NCBI GenBank assembly: GCA_900551745.1
Contig: URXA01000013.1
Location: forward strand, 1-34,044
Length of the DNA stretch: 34,044 nucleotides
Direction: 5' to 3'
DNA from: an uncultured Phascolarctobacterium sp.
GTDB lineage: Bacteria > Bacillota > Negativicutes > Acidaminococcales > Acidaminococcaceae
Both the position numbers and the translations under genes were made by a program. Below are positions 24,178 through 31,237 of this stretch, piece after piece (within the stretch, counting starts at the first letter, position 1; every line of letters starts with the position of its first letter). The notes under the pieces are model-generated. The model was given only the letters and a program-made list of their open reading frames with translations, was not told where the DNA came from and did not search any database.

Positions 24178-25013
24178 GTTATGCCCTCCTGTCTGTAAAA
24201 ATCATCCAGCGACTGCTGTGCAGCTTTATTGTCATTTGGCAAACCATCTGTAAGCCAGTTACCAAGTATGCCAAAAAGATAATTCTTCGGATTACGAATC
24301 ACTTTACCCCTGTTAGCTGCTTTTAGCTCTCTTACAGCCTGCAATACCCATACGGCTTTAGCACTAACAGCAAAAGCTTGCAGCATTTGTATTTCATCGC
24401 CATCAAGCCTGTGTTTTGCACTTGTAAAAGCAGCATTGTATTCCTGCAAAGCTGACACAAATTCAGGTTCCGATGCAACACTGCGCAGCTTCTTGTTCGT
24501 GTCAGTGTTGTTTAATTTATTTTTTAATAATATATAATTCTTGTTATGTGTCGCCAAAGATATGCCCAAAGCTGTTCCCTTTGGTGTTTCCGCAGCGGCA
24601 ATATTTTCACTGGAAGCCCTTGCAGTATCGGCATTCGCAAGTGTCTCCAAATCTGTTCCCAAAAGTGTATCCAAAGTTGTATCCGCCAGCTGATAGCATT
24701 CCCAGTTTTTGATACGCACGATCGTACCTTCACGCTTACTTCTGCATTCTAAAAAACCGACTACGGCAAGACGGTTAAATTCACTTGTAAGCTTTTTTAA
24801 AGATACGCCACAGCTTTTAGCAAAGCGGCGGTAGCTGATAAACAATTCACCCGGATTCAGCACAGCGTTTTTATCTGTTGTTACCTGCCAGTGCGTGACA
24901 CTATGGCAGGCAGTTAACAGCAATGTAATCAGTATTACCTTGCCTTCTGCATCCGCACCACACCATGCACGGCTTTTCAGCAATTTACGGTGCAATTTTA
25001 TCCATCCACTCAT
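24174..25013 (-). CDS. Replication initiator / replisome organizer (winged helix plus DnaD-like domain)
   Basis: 279 residues. GWIKLHRKLLKSRAWCG opens an N-terminal winged-helix domain (to about 115) with the typical ELFISYRRFAKSCGVSLKKLTSEFNRLAVVGFLE. The C-terminal 60 residues (EIQMLQAFAV...NPKNYLFGILGNWLTDG) resemble the DnaB_2/DnaD domain that recruits helicase. The linker (about 110-162) is encoded by two clusters of 12-bp repeats and an AT-rich tract, so the replication origin is probably inside the gene. The repeats give the linker an xTxL four-residue rhythm. Confidence 0.85.
   Translation of the reverse strand: MSGWIKLHRKLLKSRAWCGADAEGKVILITLLLTACHSVTHWQVTTDKNAVLNPGELFISYRRFAKSCGVSLKKLTSEFNRLAVVGFLECRSKREGTIVRIKNWECYQLADTTLDTLLGTDLETLANADTARASSENIAAAETPKGTALGISLATHNKNYILLKNKLNNTDTNKKLRSVASEPEFVSALQEYNAAFTSAKHRLDGDEIQMLQAFAVSAKAVWVLQAVRELKAANRGKVIRNPKNYLFGILGNWLTDGLPNDNKAAQQSLDDFYRQEGIT
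24508..24684 (-). other. ori: Candidate replication origin: two clusters of four 12-bp iterons plus AT-rich element
   Basis: Reading leftward, cluster 1 (24684-24637) is GGATACAACTTT, GGATACACTTTT, GGGAACAGATTT, GGAGACACTTGC. A 45-bp spacer follows. Cluster 2 (24591-24544) is GGAAACACCAAA, GGGAACAGCTTT, GGGCATATCTTT, GGCGACACATAA. All units abut exactly, with consensus GGnnACAnnTTT. A roughly 33-bp almost pure A/T tract (24542-24510) follows, fitting a DNA-unwinding element. Iterons inside the initiator gene are the known origin layout of many temperate siphophages. Confidence 0.75.
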
Positions 25014-25018
25014 AGCCC

Positions 25019-26158
25019 TTAACCTTTCATGGATGCGACTATATAAAAGCTATCGCTGCCTGTAGCACGCACAAAAATGGGCTTATACTTGCCATTACTG
25101 CCAATAGTAACACTATCACCGCGGCAGTTATATATCAGCCTGTACAGCCTGCCAGCCGAAAAATAATTTGTATCTTCGTCCTGGCCTTCAACGGCATCCA
25201 AAGCAATACTTTCAATACCAGTCCCAGCGATGCTGACAGCTTCGATATATAGCCGCTCTGCATCACTGCAAATTTTTATCTTACTGCCTATTTCATCGCC
25301 AACAATAACTGAAGCTCTTGAAATAGCTGCCAGCAACTTGCTTTTATTAATAGTTATACACTTAGTTTCGCTGTTGCTCGCAGCCACCTTTTTACAGTCA
25401 GGAAAGCTGCCGCTTACTGACTGGCACATATAATCAAAGCGCGGTGCAGTAACAAAAATACCCTGCGCACTGCTGACCAATCGAACTTCACCCAATTCAG
25501 CCAGTTCTGCAATGTGCTGGATATTCAAGGGCAACAAGATCAATTTAACAGCCTGATTGCAACATGCAGGCGGCACTACATACTTTGCAACACAGGAATT
25601 TTGCGCACTCCAGCAGACGGCACTGCCATCGTCCGCAATATTTATTTCTATCCCGCCCCTTGCACCAACAGCGTCTTTGGCAATAGCAGCACTGCAATGC
25701 TTCATTGCTTCCTGTAAAAATCCTGTAGAAAGGCACACGCCGCCTTCAGGTATCTTCAAATCAGGCAGGCGGGCTGATAGTATCGTTAAATTATATTGAC
25801 TGCTCTCTACAACGATCTGCAGCTCTTTTTCAGCAAAAATAAGCCTTACATCACCTGTAAAAGTTTTTGCCAAAGCCAAAAAACGTTTACATTCAACACA
25901 AATATCTGCTGATTGACCGCAGCCGTTGCTTATTCCTTCCATCCTGTACGTCAGCTGCTCTGCAGCTCCTGCCCGGCAAAACATAAGCATATAATTATTA
26001 TCTTCATGCGGGCTTACTGCTACAATACGCAAAGCGCCGGCCATTTGTTTTAGATCATCATCCTGCTTTTTGCCGGAAGCCATATTGCCACCAATCAGCG
26101 CAACATATTCCAAAGTTTTTTTGAGTTCCTCAGAACTAACATAAATTTCAACAGCCAT
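25019..26158 (-). CDS. dnaN-like: DNA polymerase III beta sliding clamp-like protein
   Basis: 379 residues, the normal length for a three-domain bacterial clamp. Recognisable positions: the domain-2/3 boundary APRFDYMCQSVSGSFPDCKKV (equivalent to the G-x-(F/Y)-PDY loop), KSKLLAAISRASVIV, SKIKICSDAERLYIEA, GTGIESIALD, and the NYFSAGRLYRLIY segment. The N-terminal domain is more diverged. It would encircle DNA and tether a polymerase, probably the host's, since no polymerase gene is present. It lies upstream of the initiator gene; the SD is AAGGTGA before the ATG at 26158. The gene is unusually cysteine-rich for a clamp. Confidence 0.85.
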   Translation of the reverse strand: MAVEIYVSSEELKKTLEYVALIGGNMASGKKQDDDLKQMAGALRIVAVSPHEDNNYMLMFCRAGAAEQLTYRMEGISNGCGQSADICVECKRFLALAKTFTGDVRLIFAEKELQIVVESSQYNLTILSARLPDLKIPEGGVCLSTGFLQEAMKHCSAAIAKDAVGARGGIEINIADDGSAVCWSAQNSCVAKYVVPPACCNQAVKLILLPLNIQHIAELAELGEVRLVSSAQGIFVTAPRFDYMCQSVSGSFPDCKKVAASNSETKCITINKSKLLAAISRASVIVGDEIGSKIKICSDAERLYIEAVSIAGTGIESIALDAVEGQDEDTNYFSAGRLYRLIYNCRGDSVTIGSNGKYKPIFVRATGSDSFYIVASMKG

Positions 26159-26191
26159 AGCATCACCTTATATTTTTTATTTAGCTATATT

Positions 26192-26557
26192 CTATTTAAC
26201 ACTTTTCTCCAGCACCGCATCATCTGTATATCTAAATTTATCCCACAAACAGGATTCCAGCCGTCTAATTTGAAGTTCCAAATCAGCTTCCATATCAGAA
26301 AGGATATGTTGAGAAAGCATGTTTGCAACTTCCAGTTTATTTTCACTAAGATCGCTACAAAAATTAATACCATCATTAACAGCCCTACCACTTTCTTTAT
26401 TAAAATAGTGAAATCGCATTTCAATAGAAGTAGCCCCATACTGCATTCTTTCTTTAAGTTCAGTCACGCTTTCCAAACATTCAGAGTAGTACCGTTTGCA
26501 TGTCAAAAGTTCTATCAGCTCAGCAACCTTTTCTTTATTCAAAATATTATTTTCCAT
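26192..26557 (-). CDS. Hypothetical early protein
   Basis: 121 residues from the ATG at 26557, which has GGTGA five bases upstream; a GTG three codons earlier would overlap the upstream stop. Acidic and helical (VAELIELLTCKRYYSEC..., EADLELQIRRLESCLWDKF), no membrane segment, family not recognised. It lies between the small Cys-rich genes and the clamp gene in the early operon. Confidence 0.65.
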   Translation of the reverse strand: MENNILNKEKVAELIELLTCKRYYSECLESVTELKERMQYGATSIEMRFHYFNKESGRAVNDGINFCSDLSENKLEVANMLSQHILSDMEADLELQIRRLESCLWDKFRYTDDAVLEKSVK

Positions 26558-26562
26558 ATCTA

Positions 26563-26763
26563 TCACCGTTCTTTCGCATGTATTGTTTCTACCGCAAACA
26601 ACTTATTAACAGGCTTTTGTAAATCCCATTTGCCAGGAAATCCATTAGTAATAATGCCACAACAGCTATGACCTAATCCCAAAGGGCAATCCGCACATTC
26701 AGTGTGTTTTGTGCATTCATTTTTAATTGTTTCCAGTGCTTTATATAATTCCATAAAATTCAT
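26563..26763 (-). CDS. Small cysteine-rich early protein
   Basis: 66 residues. Cysteines cluster in ECTKHTECADCPLG and SCCG, suggesting a small zinc-binding or Fe-S fold. The helical start ELYKALETIKNEC resembles short phage proteins of unknown role. It overlaps the upstream zinc-ribbon gene stop by 4 bp. Confidence 0.65.
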   Translation of the reverse strand: MNFMELYKALETIKNECTKHTECADCPLGLGHSCCGIITNGFPGKWDLQKPVNKLFAVETIHAKER

Positions 26764-26945
26764 CCTTCCTTTTCACTGCCAATATGTTTACTCAAAGCAT
26801 TTATGACTTCCTTATCTTCATTCTTAATCAGCTGAATAGCCAAAGCCGTCACACACCTATTACAAATACCAATTTCGCTATTATGAAAATAAAAACCATT
26901 CATCAACACTTCTTCACAACGGCAGCAGAAGCTTCTTTTGTCCAT
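26760..26945 (-). CDS. Small zinc-ribbon protein
   Basis: 61 residues with two CxxC knuckles (FCCRCEE and ICNRCV) about 20 residues apart, then a helix. This is a treble-clef/zinc-ribbon pattern seen in small phage regulators. Function unknown. It is in the same operon with a 4-bp overlap to the next gene. Confidence 0.65.
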   Translation of the reverse strand: MDKRSFCCRCEEVLMNGFYFHNSEIGICNRCVTALAIQLIKNEDKEVINALSKHIGSEKEG

Positions 26946-26960
26946 ATCAAACTCACTTCC

Positions 26961-27476
26961 TTAATCGTTTTGTTTAGTTATCTGTTTATAACGCTCATGT
27001 TTTTCAAGCCCTTCTACCATAAAGGCAAGTCTTAAATCATCAGGATTTATTTTGTTAGTAGCTTTTTCTGTTGTTATTGATTTCGGCGGAAAAATTTGAT
27101 TTTTAACTAAAAACGCATCATAAAACATCTGCAGATCTTCATTCATAGCCCTTATATAAAAATTACACATTTCTTCAATTTCTATACATTTAGCTTTTGA
27201 AGCTTTTATGCCAACCGTTTTAGTTCTACGCCCTTTGCTGTAACCAATAACGTGTCCTAAAACCATATAAGTTACTTGCCAAATAAGGCGTTGTTCTAAT
27301 TCTGTTTTGTATCTAATCCATATGATTTCTTCCACATCCTCAGCAATATCCGCATCAGTTATTCCGTATTTTTTCTTTAATCGTTCTAAAATTTCAGCAA
27401 CATTAGTCTGTTCGCCATAAAATCCAGCTTCAGCAAGCTTTTTTATTTTTGAAAGCAATTCAGCTTTGTTATTCAT
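26961..27476 (-). CDS. DUF2786-like phage protein
   Basis: 171 residues from the ATG at 27476. The first 45 residues (LLSKIKKLAEAGFYGEQTNVAEILERLKKKYGITDADI) match the DUF2786 pattern: a helix, an activation segment and a Kyg-I end. The middle holds WQVTYMVLGHVIGYSKGRR and a helical C-terminal part. DUF2786 proteins are widespread in phages without a firm function. The SD GGAGGG is 10 bases away. Confidence 0.7.
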   Translation of the reverse strand: MNNKAELLSKIKKLAEAGFYGEQTNVAEILERLKKKYGITDADIAEDVEEIIWIRYKTELEQRLIWQVTYMVLGHVIGYSKGRRTKTVGIKASKAKCIEIEEMCNFYIRAMNEDLQMFYDAFLVKNQIFPPKSITTEKATNKINPDDLRLAFMVEGLEKHERYKQITKQND

Positions 27477-27478
27477 CT

Positions 27479-27802
27479 TTATTTTGCCCTCCACATTTTA
27501 GTTCGCGCCGTCGCACGATTATTCCAGCGGTGAATCATTTCTTCTACAGTTACTTTTGCCTGCATGGTATTTCCACATTTGCAGCGAATATACTTATAGC
27601 CACGACTGCCAAATTCCATATGCACACGCCGGCCACAGCTCCGGCAATGGCAAAGCTCGGCAACTCCGAACATATTAAGCTGATCGGGAAAGCAAAAGAA
27701 ATTATAGCTTGCCAAAGTATTAAGTCCAATGCAGTCACAGCACGGATAAACACCCGGATACCGTTTATTTTTCCACCGGCAGTTATTGCATTCAGGTTTC
27801 AT
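27479..27802 (-). CDS. Tandem zinc-ribbon protein with Lar-like C-terminus
   Basis: 107 residues. The first Cys group (CNNCRWKN...CCDC) is followed by LCHCRSCGRRVHME and CKCG, ending VEEMIHRWNNRA. The second half follows the pattern of Lar-type restriction-alleviation proteins (CxxCG, strand, CxCG, then a W-N-x-R helix). The protein could modulate host restriction, but the N-terminal group is not part of that family. It overlaps the LysM-like gene stop by 4 bp. Confidence 0.6.
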   Translation of the reverse strand: MKPECNNCRWKNKRYPGVYPCCDCIGLNTLASYNFFCFPDQLNMFGVAELCHCRSCGRRVHMEFGSRGYKYIRCKCGNTMQAKVTVEEMIHRWNNRATARTKMWRAK

Positions 27803-28065
27803 TTTCCCGTGACCTCCATATTAAAAATAATATGTTCACCCGGCAGAATATAGCGGCCAAAAGCATTATCCCTTTCAGCCTGAGCGCAAATTTCCCGCCA
27901 GTCGCGCTGATCGTCATACGCTTCTTTTAAATCGTAAATTATTTCTTCCAAAGTATCTCCTGCCCGCACCGTTACAGTTACAGCAACGGTTTGCTTAGGT
28001 TCATCCATAAAAAACGAATACCACAAGCAGCAGGCCAGCACTAAAACAGCTAAAAAGTATTTCAC
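27799..28065 (-). CDS. Membrane-anchored LysM-like protein
   Basis: 88 residues starting at GTG 28065 (SD GGGGTGAT). An N-terminal hydrophobic helix (2-20) is followed by a VTVRAGDTLEEIIYDLKE...WREICAQAERDN...ILPGEHIIF unit, which fits one LysM domain (GDTL, then helix, then LPG). It would face the cell wall. A LysM protein in the early operon and not with lysis genes is unusual; a superinfection or cell-surface role is possible. Confidence 0.7.
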   Translation of the reverse strand: MKYFLAVLVLACCLWYSFFMDEPKQTVAVTVTVRAGDTLEEIIYDLKEAYDDQRDWREICAQAERDNAFGRYILPGEHIIFNMEVTGK

Positions 28066-28092
28066 AATATCACCCCACTATGATAAAATAAT

Positions 28093-28157
28093 GGGTAGAT
28101 GCGGACTGCTAAGTTACATCTACCCTTGAACGTATAGTGCGTCAACACTATACGTTC
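28093..28157 (-). promoter_or_regulatory. Tandem perfect hairpins in the early operon
   Basis: Hairpin A pairs GGGTAGATG (28093-28101) with CATCTACCC (28117-28125). Hairpin B pairs GAACGTATAGTG (28128-28139) with CACTATACGTTC (28146-28157), a perfect 12-bp stem. Read leftward, B comes first, then A, then ATTATTTTATC and the SD of the LysM-like gene. On the plus strand B is followed by TTTTCTTTTTC. A minus-strand TTGACG overlaps B. It may be an operator, an attenuator or a bidirectional terminator. Confidence 0.5.
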
Positions 28158-28189
28158 TTTTCTTTTTCATTATTCATTTACATCCCTCC

Positions 28190-28531
28190 CTATTGTGCAG
28201 CAGCTCTACGCTTTGCCAAAAGCTTTTTAGTTTCACTTTTAAGATCAAGAATATCGCTTTTAAACCGATTTTCATCACTAGGTTTATTTTTGCGAAAACT
28301 GATTATATTTGCAGCCTGCTGCATGTTTTTCATACTGGCAGCCTTCAGCTCAGCCTGTCGCTGATCCTGATCGCGCAAAAAAGCAATAACATCTTCATCC
28401 CAAACTCTGATTGGGCATCCACGTTTACCGCCTCCACTATGCGGCAACAAGCCACACTGGCAATAATTCAACATATCATAATAACTTGCGCCATAGATTT
28501 TACAAAACTTGCTCAAACTCATACGCTGCAT
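28190..28531 (-). CDS. Small HTH DNA-binding protein (excisionase-like candidate)
   Basis: 113 residues. The N-terminal SLSKFCKIYGASYYDMLNYCQCGLLPHSGGGKRGCPIRVWDEDVIAFL fits a MerR/excisionase-type winged helix: helix, turn, helix with Y/L, wing, then a VIAFL helix. The C-terminal half is basic and helical (KSETKKLLAKRRAAAQ). No other excisionase candidate is seen in the genome, so this is a reasonable Xis or early regulator. The SD is AAAGGTGG. Confidence 0.6.
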   Translation of the reverse strand: MQRMSLSKFCKIYGASYYDMLNYCQCGLLPHSGGGKRGCPIRVWDEDVIAFLRDQDQRQAELKAASMKNMQQAANIISFRKNKPSDENRFKSDILDLKSETKKLLAKRRAAAQ

Positions 28532-28546
28532 TTACTGCACCACCTT

Positions 28547-28804
28547 TCAGCACCAGCCGGAACTTCTTTTATTCCAGCATTTTACATTTTTACGTTCAGA
28601 CCTTTCTGTGATCCTAAAACAGCAGCTGACACGCTTCCGCACTTTTATTCTGCGATTGATCGCTTTGATGCAATCGAGTACGCATCTCAGCCCTAATTCT
28701 ATGTTATTTCTCAAATCGACCATCACCCGGCAAACCTGCTCTGCATTGATAAGTACAGGCCAATTCAGCCCGCCAATGTTTAAATGCGTATCATCTCTTC
28801 TCAC
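28547..28804 (-). CDS. Hypothetical small early protein
   Basis: 85 residues from the GTG at 28804, which follows GGAGATATTGAAA; the open frame upstream has no SD and looks non-coding. A start with HLNIGGLNWPVLINAEQVCRVMVDLRNN is followed by a basic, cysteine-containing C-terminal half (RRIKVRKRVSCCFR). Family not recognised. It begins the early block left of the accessory patch. Confidence 0.55.
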   Translation of the reverse strand: MRRDDTHLNIGGLNWPVLINAEQVCRVMVDLRNNIELGLRCVLDCIKAINRRIKVRKRVSCCFRITERSERKNVKCWNKRSSGWC

Positions 28805-28846
28805 TTTCAATATCTCCTTCCTTTTACACAAAACAAAGATTGTGAT

Positions 28847-28881
28847 ACTATATTTGTGAAAATACTTAACTTTAATATAAA
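28847..28881. promoter_or_regulatory. Overlapping divergent promoters
   Basis: Plus strand: TTGTGA (28854-28859), 16 bases, TATAAA (28876-28881). Minus strand: TTAAAG (28875-28870), 17 bases, TATAGT (28852-28847). The two overlap almost fully, so only one can be used at a time. They serve the repeat-protein gene (+) and the 28804 gene (-). TTGTGA occurs twice (28840 and 28854). These are predicted from consensus only. Confidence 0.45.
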
Positions 28882-28899
28882 GAAATGAGAATACCATAC

Positions 28900-29850
28900 A
28901 TGAATAATCATAATTTTAACCATTTGAATATCGCAGGAATAGCGCACTCTGCTTTATCTGTAGCCAGCTTGCAGGATGCCCTTGATGGACAGCAAGCATT
29001 ATTCAGAAAAATGTCTAATATTAGTGCAGGAATGGCGCACTCTGCTAAATCTATATCCAGCTTGCAGGATGCCCTTGATAGACAGCAAGCATTATTCAGA
29101 AAAATGTCTAATATTGATGCAGTGGCGCACTCTGCTTTATCTGTAGCCAGCTTGCAGGATGCTCTTGATAGACAGCAAGCATTATTCAGAAAAATGTCTA
29201 ATATTGGTGCAGTGACTAACTCTGCTTTATCTGTAGCCAGCTTGCAGGATGCTCTTGATAAGCAGCAAGCATTATTCAGAAAAATGTCTAATATTGATGC
29301 AGTGACGCGCTCTGCTTTATCTGTAGCCAGCTTGCAGGATGCTCTTGATAAGCAGCAGGTATTGTTTGAAATCACACAGAAACACTTTAAAGGATACGAA
29401 ACCATCCAAGAAAAAATACAAGAATTCTTTGAAGCGGCTGACGAGCGACAACGTCAACTAAATGAACTTTTAGATAATTCGGCTTTACCTTTATCCCAAC
29501 CGCTATTACCAGAAGACTTCTTAACTACTCCCGAAAAAACAGAAAGCACATTTCCAAAACCAATTACCAAGAAAGTTCGGCATAGATCTCAACAAATAGC
29601 CCATGATTTATGTAAAAAATACAAACATCAAAAGGCAAAAGCATTCTATACTGAAATCTCATCACTACCTATTGCCAAATTAGATAAAACTAATACTGAA
29701 ATTTTAATCATGATTTTGGCATACTTTAAAAATGACATTTATTCAGAAGAACTAAATTGGTTAGTTAATTTTTTATTTATGGCGCTTATCAGTAGGCTGG
29801 TTTACCTTGCAAACCAGCCTACTTCCAGCGAATCAACGCATATCCAATAA
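28900..29850 (+). CDS. Membrane-associated protein with five 30-residue repeats
   Basis: 316 residues from the ATG at 28900; the ATG at 28885 lies before the expected transcription start. Residues about 15-165 are five near-identical repeats (SALSVASLQDALDxQQALF then RKMSNIxAV). Residues 165-190 are coiled coil (QEKIQEFFEAADERQRQLNELL), then a basic middle (KKVRHRSQQIAHDLCKKYKHQ). A hydrophobic segment near the C-terminus (NWLVNFLFMALISRLVYLA) looks like a membrane anchor. It is oriented against the early operon and has its own promoter, so it is probably an accessory gene. Family not recognised. Its 3' end overlaps the small minus gene by 32 bp. Confidence 0.65.
   Translation: MNNHNFNHLNIAGIAHSALSVASLQDALDGQQALFRKMSNISAGMAHSAKSISSLQDALDRQQALFRKMSNIDAVAHSALSVASLQDALDRQQALFRKMSNIGAVTNSALSVASLQDALDKQQALFRKMSNIDAVTRSALSVASLQDALDKQQVLFEITQKHFKGYETIQEKIQEFFEAADERQRQLNELLDNSALPLSQPLLPEDFLTTPEKTESTFPKPITKKVRHRSQQIAHDLCKKYKHQKAKAFYTEISSLPIAKLDKTNTEILIMILAYFKNDIYSEELNWLVNFLFMALISRLVYLANQPTSSESTHIQ
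28942..29394 (+). repeat. Five tandem 90-bp coding repeats
   Basis: Units start at 28942, 29035, 29125, 29215 and 29305; the first is 93 bp, the rest 90 bp. Most unit-to-unit differences are single bases, and the last unit drifts at its end (GTATTGTTTGAA replaces GCATTATTCAGA). The high DNA identity suggests recent expansion and a variable copy number. There are no unique spacers, so it is not a CRISPR array. Confidence 0.9.
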
Positions 29851-30010
29851 AAAGAACCAGCATTATTACTACATAAAAATAATCTTCTGTTCTCAGATAT
29901 GCTGCTTGAAATATTACGCATATAATTAGCACTTCTAAAGCATTTCTTATTTCTGCTAAAATTTTTAACATTTTTTCGCTCTGTTCTTGCAGAGCTTTTT
30001 CTTTTTCCAT
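29819..30010 (-). CDS. Small membrane protein, coiled coil plus two helices
   Basis: 63 residues starting at 30010, with AGGGGG seven bases upstream. Residues 1-23 are charged (MEKEKALQEQSEKMLKILAE), followed by hydrophobic segments at about 27-40 and 44-61. It converges on the repeat-protein gene and overlaps its 3' end by 32 bp. An overlapping frame in the same strand lacks a usable SD. Family not recognised. Confidence 0.55.
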   Translation of the reverse strand: MEKEKALQEQSEKMLKILAEIRNALEVLIICVIFQAAYLRTEDYFYVVIMLVLFIGYALIRWK

Positions 30011-30105
30011 CCATATACCCCCTAATATTCAAACAGTTTTATGCAACTTCTTTTAGTGTTAAAATATAAGTACCACCAAATATAAACAGAAAAGAAGTGA
30101 ATAAA

Positions 30106-30372
30106 ATGACGATTGGTGAAGCAGACGATATATCAAAACAACCTTCAAAAGATTTACAGGATATACTTAAACATTTACAACCACCAGAAATTCCAGATTA
30201 TAATTCATTAAAACAAGACCGTTTGGAAAGAATAGAAAATCTAATAATAGAACAAGCAATTCAGAATCAGATTCTACAGAAGCAGGAACATACAAAACAT
30301 ATTATAGAAAGCTTTATTATTGCTGTTGCAGCATCTGTGCTGTCAGCTGTCATTGTTAAATTTTTGTTATAG
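30106..30372 (+). CDS. Small C-terminally anchored protein
   Basis: 88 residues from the ATG at 30106 (GAAGTGA upstream; an upstream GTG is possible). Acidic N-terminal half, a helical ERIENLIIEQAIQNQILQKQEH segment and a C-terminal hydrophobic helix (about 66-88, ESFIIAVAASVLSAVIVKFLL). The topology is a cytoplasmic domain on a tail anchor. It overlaps the convergent minus gene by 17 bp. Family not recognised. Confidence 0.6.
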   Translation: MTIGEADDISKQPSKDLQDILKHLQPPEIPDYNSLKQDRLERIENLIIEQAIQNQILQKQEHTKHIIESFIIAVAASVLSAVIVKFLL

Positions 30373-30601
30373 CAGTTACAACAACTGCACCTATAACGCC
30401 AGCAGATAAAGCAATTCCCACACACTCTAAACTTCTGATCCATATCGAATGTTTCTCAACCGCATTTATCCTGGCATTTACTCGCAAAAATGTAATCAAA
30501 ATACGACGTTCCAAAAGAATATATTTTTCTTCCGGTAGCCAAGCTTGCATTTCCTCTGCAAGTTTGGCATCTTCTTTTTCAAACTTTTCATTTCCCTGCA
30601 A
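30356..30601 (-). CDS. Small C-terminally anchored protein (convergent partner)
   Basis: 81 residues from a TTG at 30601 with GGGGG seven bases upstream. A charged helix (EKFEKEDAKLAEEMQAWLPEEKY), then ERRILITFLRVNARINAVEKHSIW, and a hydrophobic C-terminal helix (about 58-79). It starts three bases after the stop of the HTH remnant, so the two were one operon. Its 3' end overlaps the plus gene by 17 bp. Confidence 0.55.
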   Translation of the reverse strand: MQGNEKFEKEDAKLAEEMQAWLPEEKYILLERRILITFLRVNARINAVEKHSIWIRSLECVGIALSAGVIGAVVVTAITKI

Positions 30602-30603
30602 GT

Positions 30604-30842
30604 CTATGCCCCCTTTGCTGATTTTTCAGTAGCCACCTCAAATAGGTACTCAAAGCTTTTCCTATATTTTTTCATAAGAAAAGTTATTTCAGGCAACTCA
30701 AAACTTTTGAATCCACGTAGCCTAGCAGATAGCGCTTGATAATTCATTCCTAGCTCATTAGATATGCTTTGCAAGCTACCGCCTATTTATCTCTTAATAG
30801 CTTTTCTAAACTACATTTACAAGATATAATAAAATTACACAT
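30604..30842 (-). pseudogene. Frameshifted HTH regulator remnant
   Basis: From 30774 (TTG, with AGGCGG just upstream) a 56-codon frame reads SISNELGMNYQALSARLRGF, then FELPEITFLMKKYRKSFEYLF and ends SAKGA. That is the recognition half of an XRE-type HTH protein. The first half (SLEKLLRDK) is in another frame that starts at 30842 and stops at 30783, so one base appears lost. The ending resembles that of the Cro-like gene (AAKGA, then AAAGGGGGCATAG as SD for the next small gene). The short TTG form could still be translated. It is likely a decayed duplicate of the Cro module. Confidence 0.55.
30802..30830 (+). promoter_or_regulatory. Putative promoter of the 30863 gene
   Basis: A perfect TATAAT (30825-30830) lies 33 bases before the ATG, with TTTTCT 17 bases further upstream as a weak -35. 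The promoter sits inside the broken HTH gene on the other strand, which supports that gene being non-functional. Confidence 0.45.
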
Positions 30843-30862
30843 TACTATATAAGGAGCACACT

Positions 30863-31237
30863 ATGGCAGATATTATTACCGTTATCGTAGCCGCAGCTAT
30901 AGGCTACCTTTCTAAATCACTGGAAAATTTTAAAAATGATAAGGCCAAAGCTAAAGCCTACAAAATCATCTTAACAATGGATTTCGAACAAAATCTTTCA
31001 ATACTCAGCGAACATGATTTATCTGAAAATCCTTTCAAAGACATAAAATATAAATTATGGAATAAAAATAATATTGCATTTGCTCAATATGTGCCTAAAG
31101 AAGCTGTATTGTATGGTCAGTGGCTTGCAGAATGCAAAGCACTTATCCGCGGTGTCGAAAAATGGGACGATCCGCAAGAATGTATAGATTATATGGTAAA
31201 ATATGGTCATGAATTATTAAAATCCATTAAATCATAG
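30863..31237 (+). CDS. N-terminally anchored small protein, superinfection-exclusion candidate
   Basis: 124 residues with AAGGAG before the ATG. One N-terminal hydrophobic helix (about 3-17, IITVIVAAAIGYLSK) anchors a helical cytoplasmic domain (KIILTMDFEQNLSIL...GQWLAECKALIRGVEKWDDPQECIDYMVKYGHELL). It lies in the immunity region in the opposite direction to Cro. Single-helix proteins in this place often block superinfecting phage, but no family is recognised. It overlaps the convergent gene by 6 bp. Confidence 0.6.
   Translation: MADIITVIVAAAIGYLSKSLENFKNDKAKAKAYKIILTMDFEQNLSILSEHDLSENPFKDIKYKLWNKNNIAFAQYVPKEAVLYGQWLAECKALIRGVEKWDDPQECIDYMVKYGHELLKSIKS

Noticed and set aside
26185..26439. 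84-codon minus-strand frame inside the 26192-26557 gene
   Set aside because: It overlaps almost fully with the frame that has an SD and tight operon spacing.
28942..29394. CRISPR-like array
   Set aside because: Units are 90 bp, contiguous, in frame and coding, with no unique spacers.
28908..29405. 165-codon minus-strand frame opposite the repeat gene
   Set aside because: It is the antisense shadow of the tandem repeats and lacks an SD; the repeat makes a long open frame on both strands.
29802..30032. 76-codon minus frame overlapping the 29819-30010 gene
   Set aside because: It has no good SD and a less protein-like composition than the 63-residue frame with coiled coil and two helices.
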